A stretch of 64,000 bases of DNA from Brevibacterium sp. GTDB taxonomy: Bacteria; Actinomycetota; Actinomycetes; Actinomycetales; Brevibacteriaceae. The position numbers and the translations under genes are program-made. Below are positions 10,336 through 20,842 of the stretch, in pieces (within the stretch, counting starts at the first letter, position 1; the number at the start of each line of letters is the position of its first letter). The DNA lies in assembly GCA_030457025.1 (NCBI GenBank), contig JAKDSA010000003.1, forward strand, positions 1 through 64,000, read 5' to 3'. Under the pieces are notes generated by a model, which was given only the letters and a program-made list of their open reading frames with translations, was not told the DNA's origin and did not search any database.

Positions 10336-11091
10336 ATGTCGATTCCTGCGGACGTGACGAGCGCCGATATCGTGCTCAGAGCACAATCGGTGCGCAAGAG
10401 GTTCGGCCGCGGCGACACCGCCGTGACAGCTCTTGATGACATCAGCGTGAACTTCGAAGCCGGCAGGTTCAGCGCGATCATGGGGCCCTCCGGTTCCGGA
10501 AAGTCCACTTTCATGCATGTCCTCGCGGGGCTCGACAGGGTGGACTCCGGCACCATCACCATCGGCGGGCAGGACATCACCGGTCTCGATGACAAAGAGC
10601 TCACCCAGATGCGCCGCGACCGTGTCGGATTCATCTTCCAAGCATTCAATCTGGTTCCCACGCTCAGTGCCGAGCAGAACATCGAACTGCCTGTGTCCCT
10701 GGCACGCAAGAGGATCAATCCCGAATGGAAGGCGGAAGTCATCGAACGCCTCGAGCTGGGGGACCGGCTGAAGCACCGCCCGCACGAGCTCTCCGGCGGT
10801 CAGCAGCAGCGTGTCGCCGTCGCCCGCGCACTCCTGACTCGCCCGGACGTGATCTTCGCTGACGAACCCACTGGTAACCTCGACTCGCAGTCCGGGGGAG
10901 AAGTGCTGGCTCTGCTGCACGGTGCAACCAGCCGATACGGGCAGACGATCATCTTGGTCACCCACGACCCTGTGGCCGCCTCACACGCGGATCGAGTCGT
11001 GCTTCTCAAGGACGGCCGCGCTGCCGGAGAAGTGCAGCAGCCGACGAGGGAGTCCGTGGTCTCTGCGCTGGGTGAGCTGAGCGATCTGTGA
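10336..11091 (+). CDS. ABC transporter ATP-binding protein (LolD/MacB type)
   Basis: MGPSGSGKSTFMHVLAGLD Walker A, LSGGQQQRVAVARALL signature, VIFADEPTGNLDS; start moved to ATG 10336 because the listed frame runs through the tRNA. Confidence 0.9.
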   Translation: MSIPADVTSADIVLRAQSVRKRFGRGDTAVTALDDISVNFEAGRFSAIMGPSGSGKSTFMHVLAGLDRVDSGTITIGGQDITGLDDKELTQMRRDRVGFIFQAFNLVPTLSAEQNIELPVSLARKRINPEWKAEVIERLELGDRLKHRPHELSGGQQQRVAVARALLTRPDVIFADEPTGNLDSQSGGEVLALLHGATSRYGQTIILVTHDPVAASHADRVVLLKDGRAAGEVQQPTRESVVSALGELSDL

Positions 11092-13637
11092 TCGCAGTCG
11101 CTCTGGCGGAGATCCGAATCCACTGGGCGCGATTCCTCGCGGTGGGTCTCGGCATCGCCCTGGCGGCGGGCTTCGTCGCCTCTGCCCTGATCATCAACTC
11201 CTCGCTGCAGGCGAGCCTGAGGGATTCCGTCGGGCACACATTCTCACAGGCCGACCTCGTCATCGTTCCCGCACAGGACGTCTTCGTCAACGGGCAGGAA
11301 GTCTCTCCTCTGACGGATCCTCTGAGACAGGTCGACGGGGTGAGCACAGCGGCCGTGAATGCTCGCACGACGACGACCGGTCGAGGACAGTCGTTCTCGG
11401 AGAGCACGTTCGCTCTGACTCCCTCCCCGGCGGACCCGGGGCTGGACTCGTTCTCCATCACCGACGGCACCCGACCCAATTCGAGCACAGATGTGGTTCT
11501 GGACGAGGCGACTGCGACGGATCTGGGGGTGGGCATCGGCGACGAAATCCGGTTCTCCGTCAACGCGGTGTCCGTCGAACCCGGTGACGATTCGATGCCC
11601 GTCTATCGGGGCCCGAGCCAGAGCAACACGATGTTCACCGTCGTCGGTCTGGCTTCGATGGGCAGCACTCCGTCGACTGCCGGCATGCACCGCGCGATGA
11701 CCACTTCGGCGAGCTATCAGGAGTACTTCGCCCAGCAGGGAGATGTCATCGCGATCCAGATTGCTCTGGACGACGGTGCCGATCCGGCAGCTGTCCGCAC
11801 TCGGCTGCAGTCCACGATCGATGCTTCTGACCTGCGCGGAAGCTTGGAGGCGATGACCGTCGGCGACGCCATCGACGTCAAAGCTGATCGCCTGTCCGGT
11901 GGAAATGAGGTCATCACTTCGCTGCTTCTGGTCTTCGCCGGCATCTCCGTCATCGTGGCGATACTGGTTGTGTCGAACACCTTCTCCGTCATCGTGGCCG
12001 GACGCAGGCGCGAGCTGGCACTGCTGCGCTGCCTGGGGGCCTCACGAATTCAGCTCTACGGTTCAGTGGTCACAGAGGGGGCTTTCGTCGGGTTGCTGGG
12101 CTCGATCGTCGGGGTCGCTGCGGGCGCAGGTCTCAGCTTCTGCCTCGCCGCAGGTGCCAAACGCATCTGGCCCGACGAGTTCGACTACCTGAGCCTCAGC
12201 ATTCCATCGTCAGCGTTGCTGACCGGCATTGCCGTGGGGATGCTTCTGACGATCCTCGCCACCATCCGACCCGCCCGCAGCGCAATCGCGGTCACGCCTC
12301 TCGAAGCACTTCAGCCGTTCGACGATTCCCTCTCTCCTTCGCGCCACAGCCGGCTGCGCCGCATCATCGGCTGGTCGAGCATCGGGCTCGGAATCGGGCT
12401 CCTCGTGGCCTCGGTCTATCTGGTCGAGCATTCGGAGAAGTGGATCCTGGGCGGAGCGATCGGGGGCGTGCTCCTCGTCTTCGGCCTCGTCCTGTGCTCC
12501 GTGATGATCATTCCCCCGATCGTCGCCGCAATCGGTGACCTGCTGTTCAGCCCATTCGGCGTCCCGGGCCGCCTGGCCACGCTGAACACCCTGCGCAATC
12601 GCCGACGAACAGCGGCAACCGCCACCGCACTCATCATCGGTGTCACCCTGGTTGCAACGATTCTGGTCGGCGGGATGTCGACGAAGGCAACGCTGGCCTT
12701 CGGCCTCGACCAGCGCTATCCAGTCGACATCGCTGTCCCGCTCGAAACCACAGTTGACCAGGACGAAGCCGATGGCGTGCGTGATATCGCAGGTGTGGAA
12801 GCCGTCGTCGTCGCTCAGCGGGCACAGGTGCTCGGCGATCACGGGGATTCGCCTCCCGATCTCTATGTCATCGACCCCGATTCCGCACAGACAGTGCTGA
12901 GCGAGGGCGCCGAATCACCGGTCATAGGGAAGGTGCTCGTCCCCAGGGACTTCGCCCCTGACAGCATCCGCATCAAGGGGCTCACCGAAGCAACGGTACC
13001 CGTCGAGAAGGCAGGCGATTCGAGCCTGGTGTTCTTCACCACCCCGGACGTCGGCAACGACGTGGGCGTGTCCGCGACCTCCACTTCGGTCCTGGTCGAG
13101 GTCGATCCGAATGCTTCGGTCTCCGACATCTTCCGGATCCAACAGGCCGTCGCGGAAGAACTCGACGTCACCAGTGACGAGGTGGGCGGTTCAGCAGTGG
13201 CCCGGGGTGAGTACTCCGAACTCATCGACACCTTCCTCATCGTCGCGGTGGCGCTGCTGTTCGTCGCGGTGCTCATCGCCCTGCTCGGGGTCTCAAACAC
13301 GGTGAGCCTGTCAGTCATCGAGCGTCGGCGGGAGAATTCTCTGCTCCGGGCCCTGGGGCTGAGCATCTCCCAGCTGAGATCGCTCCTGGCGCTCGAGGCC
13401 ACTCTCATCTCCTCAGTCTCGGCGCTGATCGGCCTCCTCCTCGGCGGGGCACTCGGCATCGTCGGCACCCGGCTGATCACGAGCTACTATTCCGATCAGC
13501 TCATCGTCGACTGGTCCCTTCCCGCCACTCTCGGAATCCTGTTTGTGGCAATCCTCGCGGGTCTGCTCTCTGCTCTGGCACCTGCGAGACGTGCCGCGCG
13601 GCTGTCGCCGGTCGAAGGGCTCCAACAGGAGAACTGA
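11088..13637 (+). CDS. FtsX-like ABC transporter permease
   Basis: 849 aa; repeated FtsX/MacB motifs (VVSNTFSVIVAGRRRELALLRCLGAS, LGVSNTVSLSVIERRRENSLLRALGLS); 4-bp overlap with the ATPase gene. Confidence 0.9.
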   Translation: MIAVALAEIRIHWARFLAVGLGIALAAGFVASALIINSSLQASLRDSVGHTFSQADLVIVPAQDVFVNGQEVSPLTDPLRQVDGVSTAAVNARTTTTGRGQSFSESTFALTPSPADPGLDSFSITDGTRPNSSTDVVLDEATATDLGVGIGDEIRFSVNAVSVEPGDDSMPVYRGPSQSNTMFTVVGLASMGSTPSTAGMHRAMTTSASYQEYFAQQGDVIAIQIALDDGADPAAVRTRLQSTIDASDLRGSLEAMTVGDAIDVKADRLSGGNEVITSLLLVFAGISVIVAILVVSNTFSVIVAGRRRELALLRCLGASRIQLYGSVVTEGAFVGLLGSIVGVAAGAGLSFCLAAGAKRIWPDEFDYLSLSIPSSALLTGIAVGMLLTILATIRPARSAIAVTPLEALQPFDDSLSPSRHSRLRRIIGWSSIGLGIGLLVASVYLVEHSEKWILGGAIGGVLLVFGLVLCSVMIIPPIVAAIGDLLFSPFGVPGRLATLNTLRNRRRTAATATALIIGVTLVATILVGGMSTKATLAFGLDQRYPVDIAVPLETTVDQDEADGVRDIAGVEAVVVAQRAQVLGDHGDSPPDLYVIDPDSAQTVLSEGAESPVIGKVLVPRDFAPDSIRIKGLTEATVPVEKAGDSSLVFFTTPDVGNDVGVSATSTSVLVEVDPNASVSDIFRIQQAVAEELDVTSDEVGGSAVARGEYSELIDTFLIVAVALLFVAVLIALLGVSNTVSLSVIERRRENSLLRALGLSISQLRSLLALEATLISSVSALIGLLLGGALGIVGTRLITSYYSDQLIVDWSLPATLGILFVAILAGLLSALAPARRAARLSPVEGLQQEN

Positions 13638-13682
13638 CCCCACTGACGCTGACGCAATGGGCCGGATGATAGAAATGCAAGA

Positions 13683-14858
13683 ATGAAATCTGCGTGGGCA
13701 TCCGGTCTGATCGTCATCGGCATCGTTGTCGCCGCATTCAACCTCCGTCCTGGCGTGACCGGACTGTCACCGCTGTTGGATGCCATGGGTTCCGACATTC
13801 ATCTGAGCGCGGTCTTCCTGGCAATCATCGGGATGCTGCCGCCCCTGCTCTACGGACTCAGCGGCTTCATCACGCCCCGACTGTACAACCGCTTCTCCGG
13901 GCTGACGATCGCTCTGGTCGTGATGATCATGATCACGGTGGGGTTGGGCGTGCGCGCAGTAGTCGAGTCGCCCGCGATCTTCCTCGGGCTCAGCGTCCTC
14001 GCCTTGCTGGGCATGGGCATCGGCAACGTCGTCGTGCCGCCCATCGTGAAGTCCTATTTCCCCGATCGTGTCGCACTGATGTCGACAGTGCACGTGGGTC
14101 TGCTGCAGCTGGGGACATTCATCCCCCCACTCGTGGCAGTGCCGTTGGCGGCGACGTTCGAGTGGCGGGGGTCTCTTCTCGTGTGGGCCGGTACGGCAGC
14201 AGTGGGAATCGCCGTCTGGGCCGTGATCGCGGTGCTCAAGCCTGCACCACGGTCACAGGTCTCAGCAACGGTCGTAGGCGGAAGCGAACTGGTGCGGCTG
14301 GTCAAGACCCCCCGTGCCTGGGCGCTGATGACGATGACAGGGCTGACCTCCTTCAACAACTTCATCCTGTTCACCTGGTTGCCGACCCTGCTGACTCGTT
14401 CGGGTTTCGACGCGGCATTCGCGGGAGCCATGCTCGCCCTAGTGACTGCGATTCCACTTGTCCTCGGGTTCGTCCTTCCGCTGCTCGCGCAGAAGATGCG
14501 CACCGCATCACCGATCGTCGCGGCCTTCTGCCTGTGCCTGGCTGTCGGATACCTGGGACTGTGGCTCATACCTGCGGCGGCGCCGGTGCTGTGGACTGTC
14601 CTGCTGGGCATCGGCATCTCCACGTTCCCATTGGCACTGACCCTGATCACGCTGCGCTCTCACAGTGCCGAAGCCTCAGCAGCGCTGTCCGGCTTCGTCC
14701 AGGGCGGCGGTTACCTGATGGCCGCAACCGGGCCCCTGATCTTCGCCTTCCTGATTCAGAACCTCGATGTGATGTGGCCCGCCTACGCCGTAGTGCTGGC
14801 CTCTGTCGCGGTGAAGTTCGCAGTCAGCTTCTCCGCCTGCCGCCCCGGCGCGATCTGA
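13683..14858 (+). CDS. MFS transporter, CynX/NimT-like
   Basis: 391 aa, about 12 hydrophobic segments; FNLRPGVTGLSPLLDAMGSD N-terminus. Confidence 0.75.
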   Translation: MKSAWASGLIVIGIVVAAFNLRPGVTGLSPLLDAMGSDIHLSAVFLAIIGMLPPLLYGLSGFITPRLYNRFSGLTIALVVMIMITVGLGVRAVVESPAIFLGLSVLALLGMGIGNVVVPPIVKSYFPDRVALMSTVHVGLLQLGTFIPPLVAVPLAATFEWRGSLLVWAGTAAVGIAVWAVIAVLKPAPRSQVSATVVGGSELVRLVKTPRAWALMTMTGLTSFNNFILFTWLPTLLTRSGFDAAFAGAMLALVTAIPLVLGFVLPLLAQKMRTASPIVAAFCLCLAVGYLGLWLIPAAAPVLWTVLLGIGISTFPLALTLITLRSHSAEASAALSGFVQGGGYLMAATGPLIFAFLIQNLDVMWPAYAVVLASVAVKFAVSFSACRPGAI

Positions 14859-14943
14859 TCAGGAGAAGTCGCCCACAGAGTCGACGATGACGACTGTGAC
14901 ACCTGATTCGCCGTCGACAACCGGAGACGAGTAATCTGATCGG

Positions 14944-15846
14944 GTGACCCCGGAACTTCTGCAGACCGCTCTGGCGCGTGCACTGGCAAGCATCGCCTCC
15001 GTACGAGGAGTCGCCAACGACCGTGTTTCGGACCCGAGCATCCGTCGGTCGAAGGCACAGCGCCACGGGGACTGGGTCTCGACCATCGCACTGCGCAGTG
15101 CCGCGGCTCTGCATACCGAGCCCAGGAGCCTGGCAGAGGAGATCGCTGTCATGCTGCGCGAAGACACCAGAGTGGCCAGGGTCGAGGTTGCGGGACCAGG
15201 GTTCCTCAACATCGCAGTCAGGCCCAGCAGCCTCGCCCAGACCGCAGCGGACATCGTCAGCGCCGGTAGGACATTCGGTCCGGATCGTGCCACAGCTGAG
15301 CGGATCGAGACCACAGTCGACGAACGCATCGCCGCCAGCCCCGAGCTGTGGACGCCGCATGTGGTTGGGGGAGCAGATGCGCGTCGCTTCATGGCCGCGC
15401 GCGCCACAGCGGAGCCGAGGCACCTGGGCGACACGGGGTTCCTGCGCACAGCCCATCCGGACAATCCCGTCTACTTCGTCCAGGTCGCGCACGCAACAGC
15501 CTGCCGAGTCGAACGCCGTGCATCATCCTGCGGAATCGATGCTGCTGCCTTCGCCCCTGACACCCTGACCGATGCCACAGAGACCGCGCTGGCTGCCGCA
15601 TTGGCCGACTTCATCGACACGACGCGACGTGCCGCAGCCTCACGCGAACCACAGGCCATCACTTTCCTCCTCGAGGCCACATCCCAGCTGTTCGTCGACT
15701 GGGTGAACGCCTGTCCCGTGACACCGAACATCGATGAGGACATCACGGAAGTCCACGCTTCCCGGCTGGTCCTCGACCGAGCCGCCATCATCGTCCTGGC
15801 CACAGGACTACGACTACTGGGCGCTTCCGCCCCGGAGAGGATCTAA
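14944..15846 (+). CDS. nrtL: ArgS-related protein lacking the catalytic core (N-terminal and DALR-type domains only)
   Basis: 300 aa; EVAGPGFLNIAV (ArgRS N-terminal domain) and HPDNPVYFVQVAHATACRV (post-catalytic ArgRS motif); no recognisable HIGH or KMSKS; directly upstream of lysA. Confidence 0.7.
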   Translation: MTPELLQTALARALASIASVRGVANDRVSDPSIRRSKAQRHGDWVSTIALRSAAALHTEPRSLAEEIAVMLREDTRVARVEVAGPGFLNIAVRPSSLAQTAADIVSAGRTFGPDRATAERIETTVDERIAASPELWTPHVVGGADARRFMAARATAEPRHLGDTGFLRTAHPDNPVYFVQVAHATACRVERRASSCGIDAAAFAPDTLTDATETALAAALADFIDTTRRAAASREPQAITFLLEATSQLFVDWVNACPVTPNIDEDITEVHASRLVLDRAAIIVLATGLRLLGASAPERI

Positions 15847-17276
15847 TGCCTGCCCACATCGCCGGCACCATGCACGCCACCCCTGCCCCCGTATGGCTGC
15901 CCTACCCCGACGACGTCAACGCGCTCCTGCCCAGCCTCTGGTCGGACAACGTGACGAAGTCCGACTCCGGTGTCCTCACCGTGGCCGGACACGAAGTCAC
16001 CGAGCTCGCCGAACGCTACGGCACCCCTACTCTCATCATGGATGTCGCGGACTTCACCGCCCGCGCGGAGAACTACCTCAGTGCGTACTCGGCCGCGTTC
16101 TCCACAGAGAAGGGGCTGGCCGGAGTCGACGTCTTCTACGCGGGAAAAGCATTCCTGTGCACCGCCGTCGCCCGCTTGGTCCACGAGTCCGGCCTCGGCC
16201 TCGACACCTGTTCCCTGGGAGAGATGATGGTGGCCCGCGCTGCAGGAGTCCCTGGGGAGCGGGTCGGCCTGCACGGCAACAACAAATCTGTGGCAGAGCT
16301 CGAATATGCACTCGACTACGGCGTGGGTCGGATCTTCGTCGACAGCCTCGACGAGATCACCCTCCTCGAATCGATCGCGGCCGCCAAGGGAACCGTCGCC
16401 CCGGTCATGCTGCGCGTCACGGTGGGAGTCGAGGCCCATACTCACGATTTCATCGCCACAGCTCATGAGGACCAGAAGTTCGGTCTCTCAGTATCCGCGG
16501 GAACCGCAGCGAAGGCCGCCGAGGCGGTAGCGAATTCCGAGCACCTGCGCTTCGATGGCCTTCACTCGCACATCGGCTCACAGATCTTCGACATCTCCGG
16601 ATTCCAGGTCGCTGCCGCCCGTGTGCTGGCACTGCGGGCCGAGATCATGGCCGAGCACGGTGTCGATCTGCCCGATGTCGACCTCGGCGGTGGCTTCGGC
16701 ATCCGCTACACCTCGCAGGACACACCTATCCCCGTGTCCGAGATGGCACAGGAACTCGCCGAGGTGGTGGCCAAGGAATGCCGTGGGCTGGGCACGAATG
16801 TCCCGCGCATCTCCATCGAGCCCGGGCGCGCGATCGTCTCCCCGTCCACGTTCACCCTCTACCGGGTCGGCACCGTCAAAGAGGTCAGTACCGACAACGG
16901 GATCCGCACCTACGTCGCTGTCGACGGCGGGATGAGCGACAATATTCGGACAGCTCTTTATGACGCCGACTATTCGTGTAGCTTGGCCAATCGGAACTCG
17001 AGTGCAGAACCCGCCATCGTGCGTGTCGTGGGCAAGCACTGCGAGTCCGGTGACATCATCGTCCGAGACGAATACATGGGAGCCGATGTGTCTTCGGGCG
17101 ACCTCGTCGCAGTCCCGAGCACCGGTGCCTATTGCCGGTCCCTGGCCAATAACTACAACCACCTGCCCAAGCCAGGAGTCCTGGCTGTGACAGCAGATAA
17201 GGTTGAGTGGATCGTGACGCCCGAGGACTACTCTCAGATGTTGCGCAGCGATCCGGGAATGAGCGCGGACAAGTAA
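15846..17276 (+). CDS. lysA: Diaminopimelate decarboxylase
   Basis: DVFYAGKAFLCTAVARLV, HSHIGSQIFD, VDLGGGFGIRYT, EPGRAIVSPSTFTLYRVGTVKEV. Confidence 0.95.
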   Translation: MPAHIAGTMHATPAPVWLPYPDDVNALLPSLWSDNVTKSDSGVLTVAGHEVTELAERYGTPTLIMDVADFTARAENYLSAYSAAFSTEKGLAGVDVFYAGKAFLCTAVARLVHESGLGLDTCSLGEMMVARAAGVPGERVGLHGNNKSVAELEYALDYGVGRIFVDSLDEITLLESIAAAKGTVAPVMLRVTVGVEAHTHDFIATAHEDQKFGLSVSAGTAAKAAEAVANSEHLRFDGLHSHIGSQIFDISGFQVAAARVLALRAEIMAEHGVDLPDVDLGGGFGIRYTSQDTPIPVSEMAQELAEVVAKECRGLGTNVPRISIEPGRAIVSPSTFTLYRVGTVKEVSTDNGIRTYVAVDGGMSDNIRTALYDADYSCSLANRNSSAEPAIVRVVGKHCESGDIIVRDEYMGADVSSGDLVAVPSTGAYCRSLANNYNHLPKPGVLAVTADKVEWIVTPEDYSQMLRSDPGMSADK

Positions 17277-17313
17277 GTGTGAGTGCCATTGAAGACAGCG
17301 AAAAGGTGAACAA

Positions 17314-18621
17314 ATGCAGGCTTTGAAAGTTGCCATGCTCGGATGTGGAGTCGTCGGCACCGAAGTCGCCGCCCGCATGCAGAACCGGAGTGAGGCTCTG
17401 GCTGAAAGGATCGGCGCGCCCCTGGAGTTGAGCGCAATTGTCGTTCGCGATACCTCGAAACGACGCTCGGGGATCAATCCGAGCTTGCTGACGACCGACG
17501 CGGAGTCCGCCATCGCCGGGGCGGATATCGTCATCGAGCTGATGGGCGGCATCGAGCCGGCGAAAACCCTCATTCGATCGGCACTCGATCACGGTTCCTC
17601 CGTCGTCACCGCTAACAAGGCGCTGCTGGCCGCCAACTACGGTGAGCTCATGTCCGCAGCAGACACAGCCGGTGTCCGCCTCGAACATGAGGCCGCGGTG
17701 GCCGGTGCCATTCCGATCATCCGTCCCGTCGGCGACTCGCTGGCAGGGGACCGCATCGACCGAATCATGGGCATCGTCAACGGCACCACCAACTACATCC
17801 TCGACCAGATGGACTCCGAGGGCTGGGGCTTCGATGAGGCGCTGAAGACCGCGCAGGAACTGGGATTCGCCGAAGCGGACCCCACCGCCGATGTCGGCGG
17901 CCATGACGCCGCAGCCAAGGCCGCCATCCTCTCGTCGTTGGCCTTCCACGCTCCTGTCTCGATCGACGATGTCCACGTCGAAGGCATCGATGACATCACA
18001 CCCGAGATGGTCGCCACGGCTCGGGACCAGGGATTCGTCATCAAACTCCTCGCCGTCTGCGAACGAGTCAGCGAATCACCTGCAGGACCAGGACTGTCCG
18101 CTCGCGTCTACCCGGCACTGCTGGGACGCAGTCACCCACTGGCGACAGTGCGCGGGGCCTTCAACGCAGTCTTCATCGAGGCCGAGGCCGCCGGTTCGCT
18201 CATGTTCTACGGGCAGGGTGCAGGCGGCGAACCGACCGCGTCTGCGGTCCTCGGTGATGTGGTGTCTGTGGCCCGTCGCAAGGTGCTCGGTGGTCGGGGC
18301 CAGTATGAGCGCCCCTTCCACGAGGACTCGAAGATCCTGCCGATATCGGCGATCACCACCCGGTACCACATCACGCTCGACGTCGTCGATCGTCCGGGTG
18401 TGCTCGCCGCAGTCTCCGAGGTCTTCTCCGACGAAGGGGCGTCGATCGAACTCATGCGCCAGACCGTGGGAGAGGTCGACGACCAGGGCACTCAGCACGC
18501 GAAGCTCGTGCTCGCCACCCACTCGAACACCGACGCGACCCTCCGGGAAACAGTCGAGCGCCTCGGCGGCCTCCGCGTGGTGCGCGCCGTCAAATCCGTG
18601 ATCCGTGTAGAAGGACAGTGA
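17314..18621 (+). CDS. hom: Homoserine dehydrogenase
   Basis: [47 protein letters not shown]-terminal ACT domain. Confidence 0.95.
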   Translation: MQALKVAMLGCGVVGTEVAARMQNRSEALAERIGAPLELSAIVVRDTSKRRSGINPSLLTTDAESAIAGADIVIELMGGIEPAKTLIRSALDHGSSVVTANKALLAANYGELMSAADTAGVRLEHEAAVAGAIPIIRPVGDSLAGDRIDRIMGIVNGTTNYILDQMDSEGWGFDEALKTAQELGFAEADPTADVGGHDAAAKAAILSSLAFHAPVSIDDVHVEGIDDITPEMVATARDQGFVIKLLAVCERVSESPAGPGLSARVYPALLGRSHPLATVRGAFNAVFIEAEAAGSLMFYGQGAGGEPTASAVLGDVVSVARRKVLGGRGQYERPFHEDSKILPISAITTRYHITLDVVDRPGVLAAVSEVFSDEGASIELMRQTVGEVDDQGTQHAKLVLATHSNTDATLRETVERLGGLRVVRAVKSVIRVEGQ

Positions 18622-18623
18622 GA

Positions 18624-19712
18624 ATGACCGAATTCCCCAAAAAGCAGTGGCAGGGCGTCGTCGAGGAATACCGCAGCCTCCTTGACGTCTCCGAAACCAC
18701 ACCGGCCGTGACCTTGGGCGAAGGCGGGACGCCGCTCATCCGCGCGGAGAAGCTCGGCGAACTCATCGGTGCCGAGGTGTGGATGAAGTACGAAGGCCTC
18801 AACCCGACAGCGTCCTTCAAGGACCGGGGCATGACGATGGCCATCACGAAGGCCGTGGCTCAGGGCGCGAAAGCCGTCATCTGTGCCTCGACGGGCAACA
18901 CCTCGGCCTCGGCAGCGGCTTACGCGACCAAGGCGGGTCTGACCTGCGCCGTGCTGGTGCCCTCGGGCAAGATCGCTCCAGGCAAGATGAGCCAGGCCAT
19001 CGCCCATGGGGCCACTCTGCTGGAGGTCGACGGAAATTTCGATGACTGCCTGACTCTGTGCCAGAAGCTCTCCGAGTCCTACCCCGTCCATCTCGTCAAC
19101 TCCGTCAATCCGGATCGCATCGAGGGGCAGAAGACCGCTGCCTTCGAGGTCGTCGACGTCCTGGGCGACGCCCCTGACATTCATGTGCTGCCTGTGGGCA
19201 ACGCGGGCAACATCACCGCGTATTGGAAGGGCTACCGTCAGTACCAGGAAATCGGAGTCTCGACGCGACTGCCGCAGATGTGGGGCTTCCAGTCTGCAGG
19301 CTCGGCTCCGATCGTGCTCGGCCATCCCGTGGACGAACCCGACACGATCGCCACCGCGATCAGGATCGGCAATCCGGCCAGCTGGAAGCAGGCCATCGAG
19401 GCCCGTGACTCCTCCGGCGGTGTCATCGATTCGGTCACCGACGATGAGATTCTTCGCGCGCACAAGATCCTGTCCCGGGAAGAGGGAATCTTCGTCGAAC
19501 CCGGTTCGGCCGCCTCGGTGGCTGGTCTGCTGAAGATGTCCGAGGCGGGAAAGGTCCCTGCCGGAGCGAGGATCGCAGTCACCGTGACCGGTCACGGGCT
19601 CAAGGACCCCAGCTGGGCACTGCACACGGCTGATGGGTCCGAGATCGAGCCGAAGCGAGTCTCCGTCGACGCCGTCAGCGCGGCACGGGCTCTCGGGCTC
19701 GAAGACAGGTGA
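18624..19712 (+). CDS. thrC: Threonine synthase
   Basis: [51 protein letters not shown]. Confidence 0.95.
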   Translation: MTEFPKKQWQGVVEEYRSLLDVSETTPAVTLGEGGTPLIRAEKLGELIGAEVWMKYEGLNPTASFKDRGMTMAITKAVAQGAKAVICASTGNTSASAAAYATKAGLTCAVLVPSGKIAPGKMSQAIAHGATLLEVDGNFDDCLTLCQKLSESYPVHLVNSVNPDRIEGQKTAAFEVVDVLGDAPDIHVLPVGNAGNITAYWKGYRQYQEIGVSTRLPQMWGFQSAGSAPIVLGHPVDEPDTIATAIRIGNPASWKQAIEARDSSGGVIDSVTDDEILRAHKILSREEGIFVEPGSAASVAGLLKMSEAGKVPAGARIAVTVTGHGLKDPSWALHTADGSEIEPKRVSVDAVSAARALGLEDR

Positions 19713-20644
19713 GCGTGAGGATCCAGATCGAGGTCCCTGCCACCTCGGCGAACCTGGGCCCCGGTTACGACGCCTTCGGCCTTGCGTTGGGCATCTTCGA
19801 TACGCTGACCCTGACGATCCATGACGAACTCGTCGACCCCAGCACCTGCGTGAAGGTGACGGGGGAGAGCGCGACGACTCTGCCGACGGATCGGTCCCAT
19901 CTCATCATGCGTGTGATCGGCGATGTGCTCCGTGCCGAATATCCGGACGCGGCAGCGGATCTGGGGGCAAGGCTCAGCCTGGACTGCGTGAATCGAATAC
20001 CGCATTCCCGTGGTCTCGGTTCCTCCGCGGCCGCAATCGTGGGCGCCATCGCGCTGGCCGGTGAGATCGGTGCCCATGCGGGCGGTGAGAAACTGAGCAG
20101 ACAGCGGGTCCTCGAGCTCGCCTCCGACCTCGAGGGCCACCCGGACAATGCGGCGCCCGCCGTCTTCGGGGGACTGACGATCGCACTGCCGGATCCTGCA
20201 CGTTCGTGGCAGATCCCGGCCAACACCGTCGCCGAGGTGACCGTGCTGGTTCCCGACGTGCGACTGGATACGGACATCGCTCGCAGCCTCATCCCCGTAT
20301 CCGTCGAACATGCAGTCGCCGCGGAGAACTCCGCACGAGCCGCGCTGCTCATGCACGGTTTCGTCACCGATGCCTCTGTTCTGCTGGAGGCCACCGACGA
20401 CCGTCTGCATCAGGAATTCCGACGCGACGCATACCCGCAGTCGATGGCACTGGTCGACGCTCTGCGTGCCGATGGCCTGCCCGCAGTGATCTCGGGAGCC
20501 GGCCCGACCGTCCTCGTGCTCGCGGACTCGGTTCCCCAGACGCTGGTTCCCGCAGCGGTCACGTTCATACAGACCTCCATTGACCTCGGAGGATATCGGG
20601 TGGAGAAAAAGAATCAGGCATCCGATTCGCATGATCGCCGTTGA
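19709..20644 (+). CDS. thrB: Homoserine kinase
   Basis: [35 protein letters not shown]. Confidence 0.95.
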   Translation: MSVRIQIEVPATSANLGPGYDAFGLALGIFDTLTLTIHDELVDPSTCVKVTGESATTLPTDRSHLIMRVIGDVLRAEYPDAAADLGARLSLDCVNRIPHSRGLGSSAAAIVGAIALAGEIGAHAGGEKLSRQRVLELASDLEGHPDNAAPAVFGGLTIALPDPARSWQIPANTVAEVTVLVPDVRLDTDIARSLIPVSVEHAVAAENSARAALLMHGFVTDASVLLEATDDRLHQEFRRDAYPQSMALVDALRADGLPAVISGAGPTVLVLADSVPQTLVPAAVTFIQTSIDLGGYRVEKKNQASDSHDRR

Positions 20645-20842
20645 ACACGTAAACTGACAGTGTTCCGTCAGTGATCGGGTTCTGCGGTATGCATCGCGAA
20701 CACACTGTCTATTTCACAAATTCTGGAACGTCTCCTGCTCATTCTTAGGCAGGTTATCTTTCACAATGCACCGTCAACGGTGTTTCCGTCGCCGTGAGTA
20801 AACGGCTCTTGCCGCACGGCCGAAAGAGGGAGAAGGACCTTC

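Noticed and set aside
13694-14890. 398-aa ORF overlapping the MFS transporter in another frame
   Set aside because: Arg/His/Pro-rich out-of-frame translation; the 13683 frame has clear TM helices.
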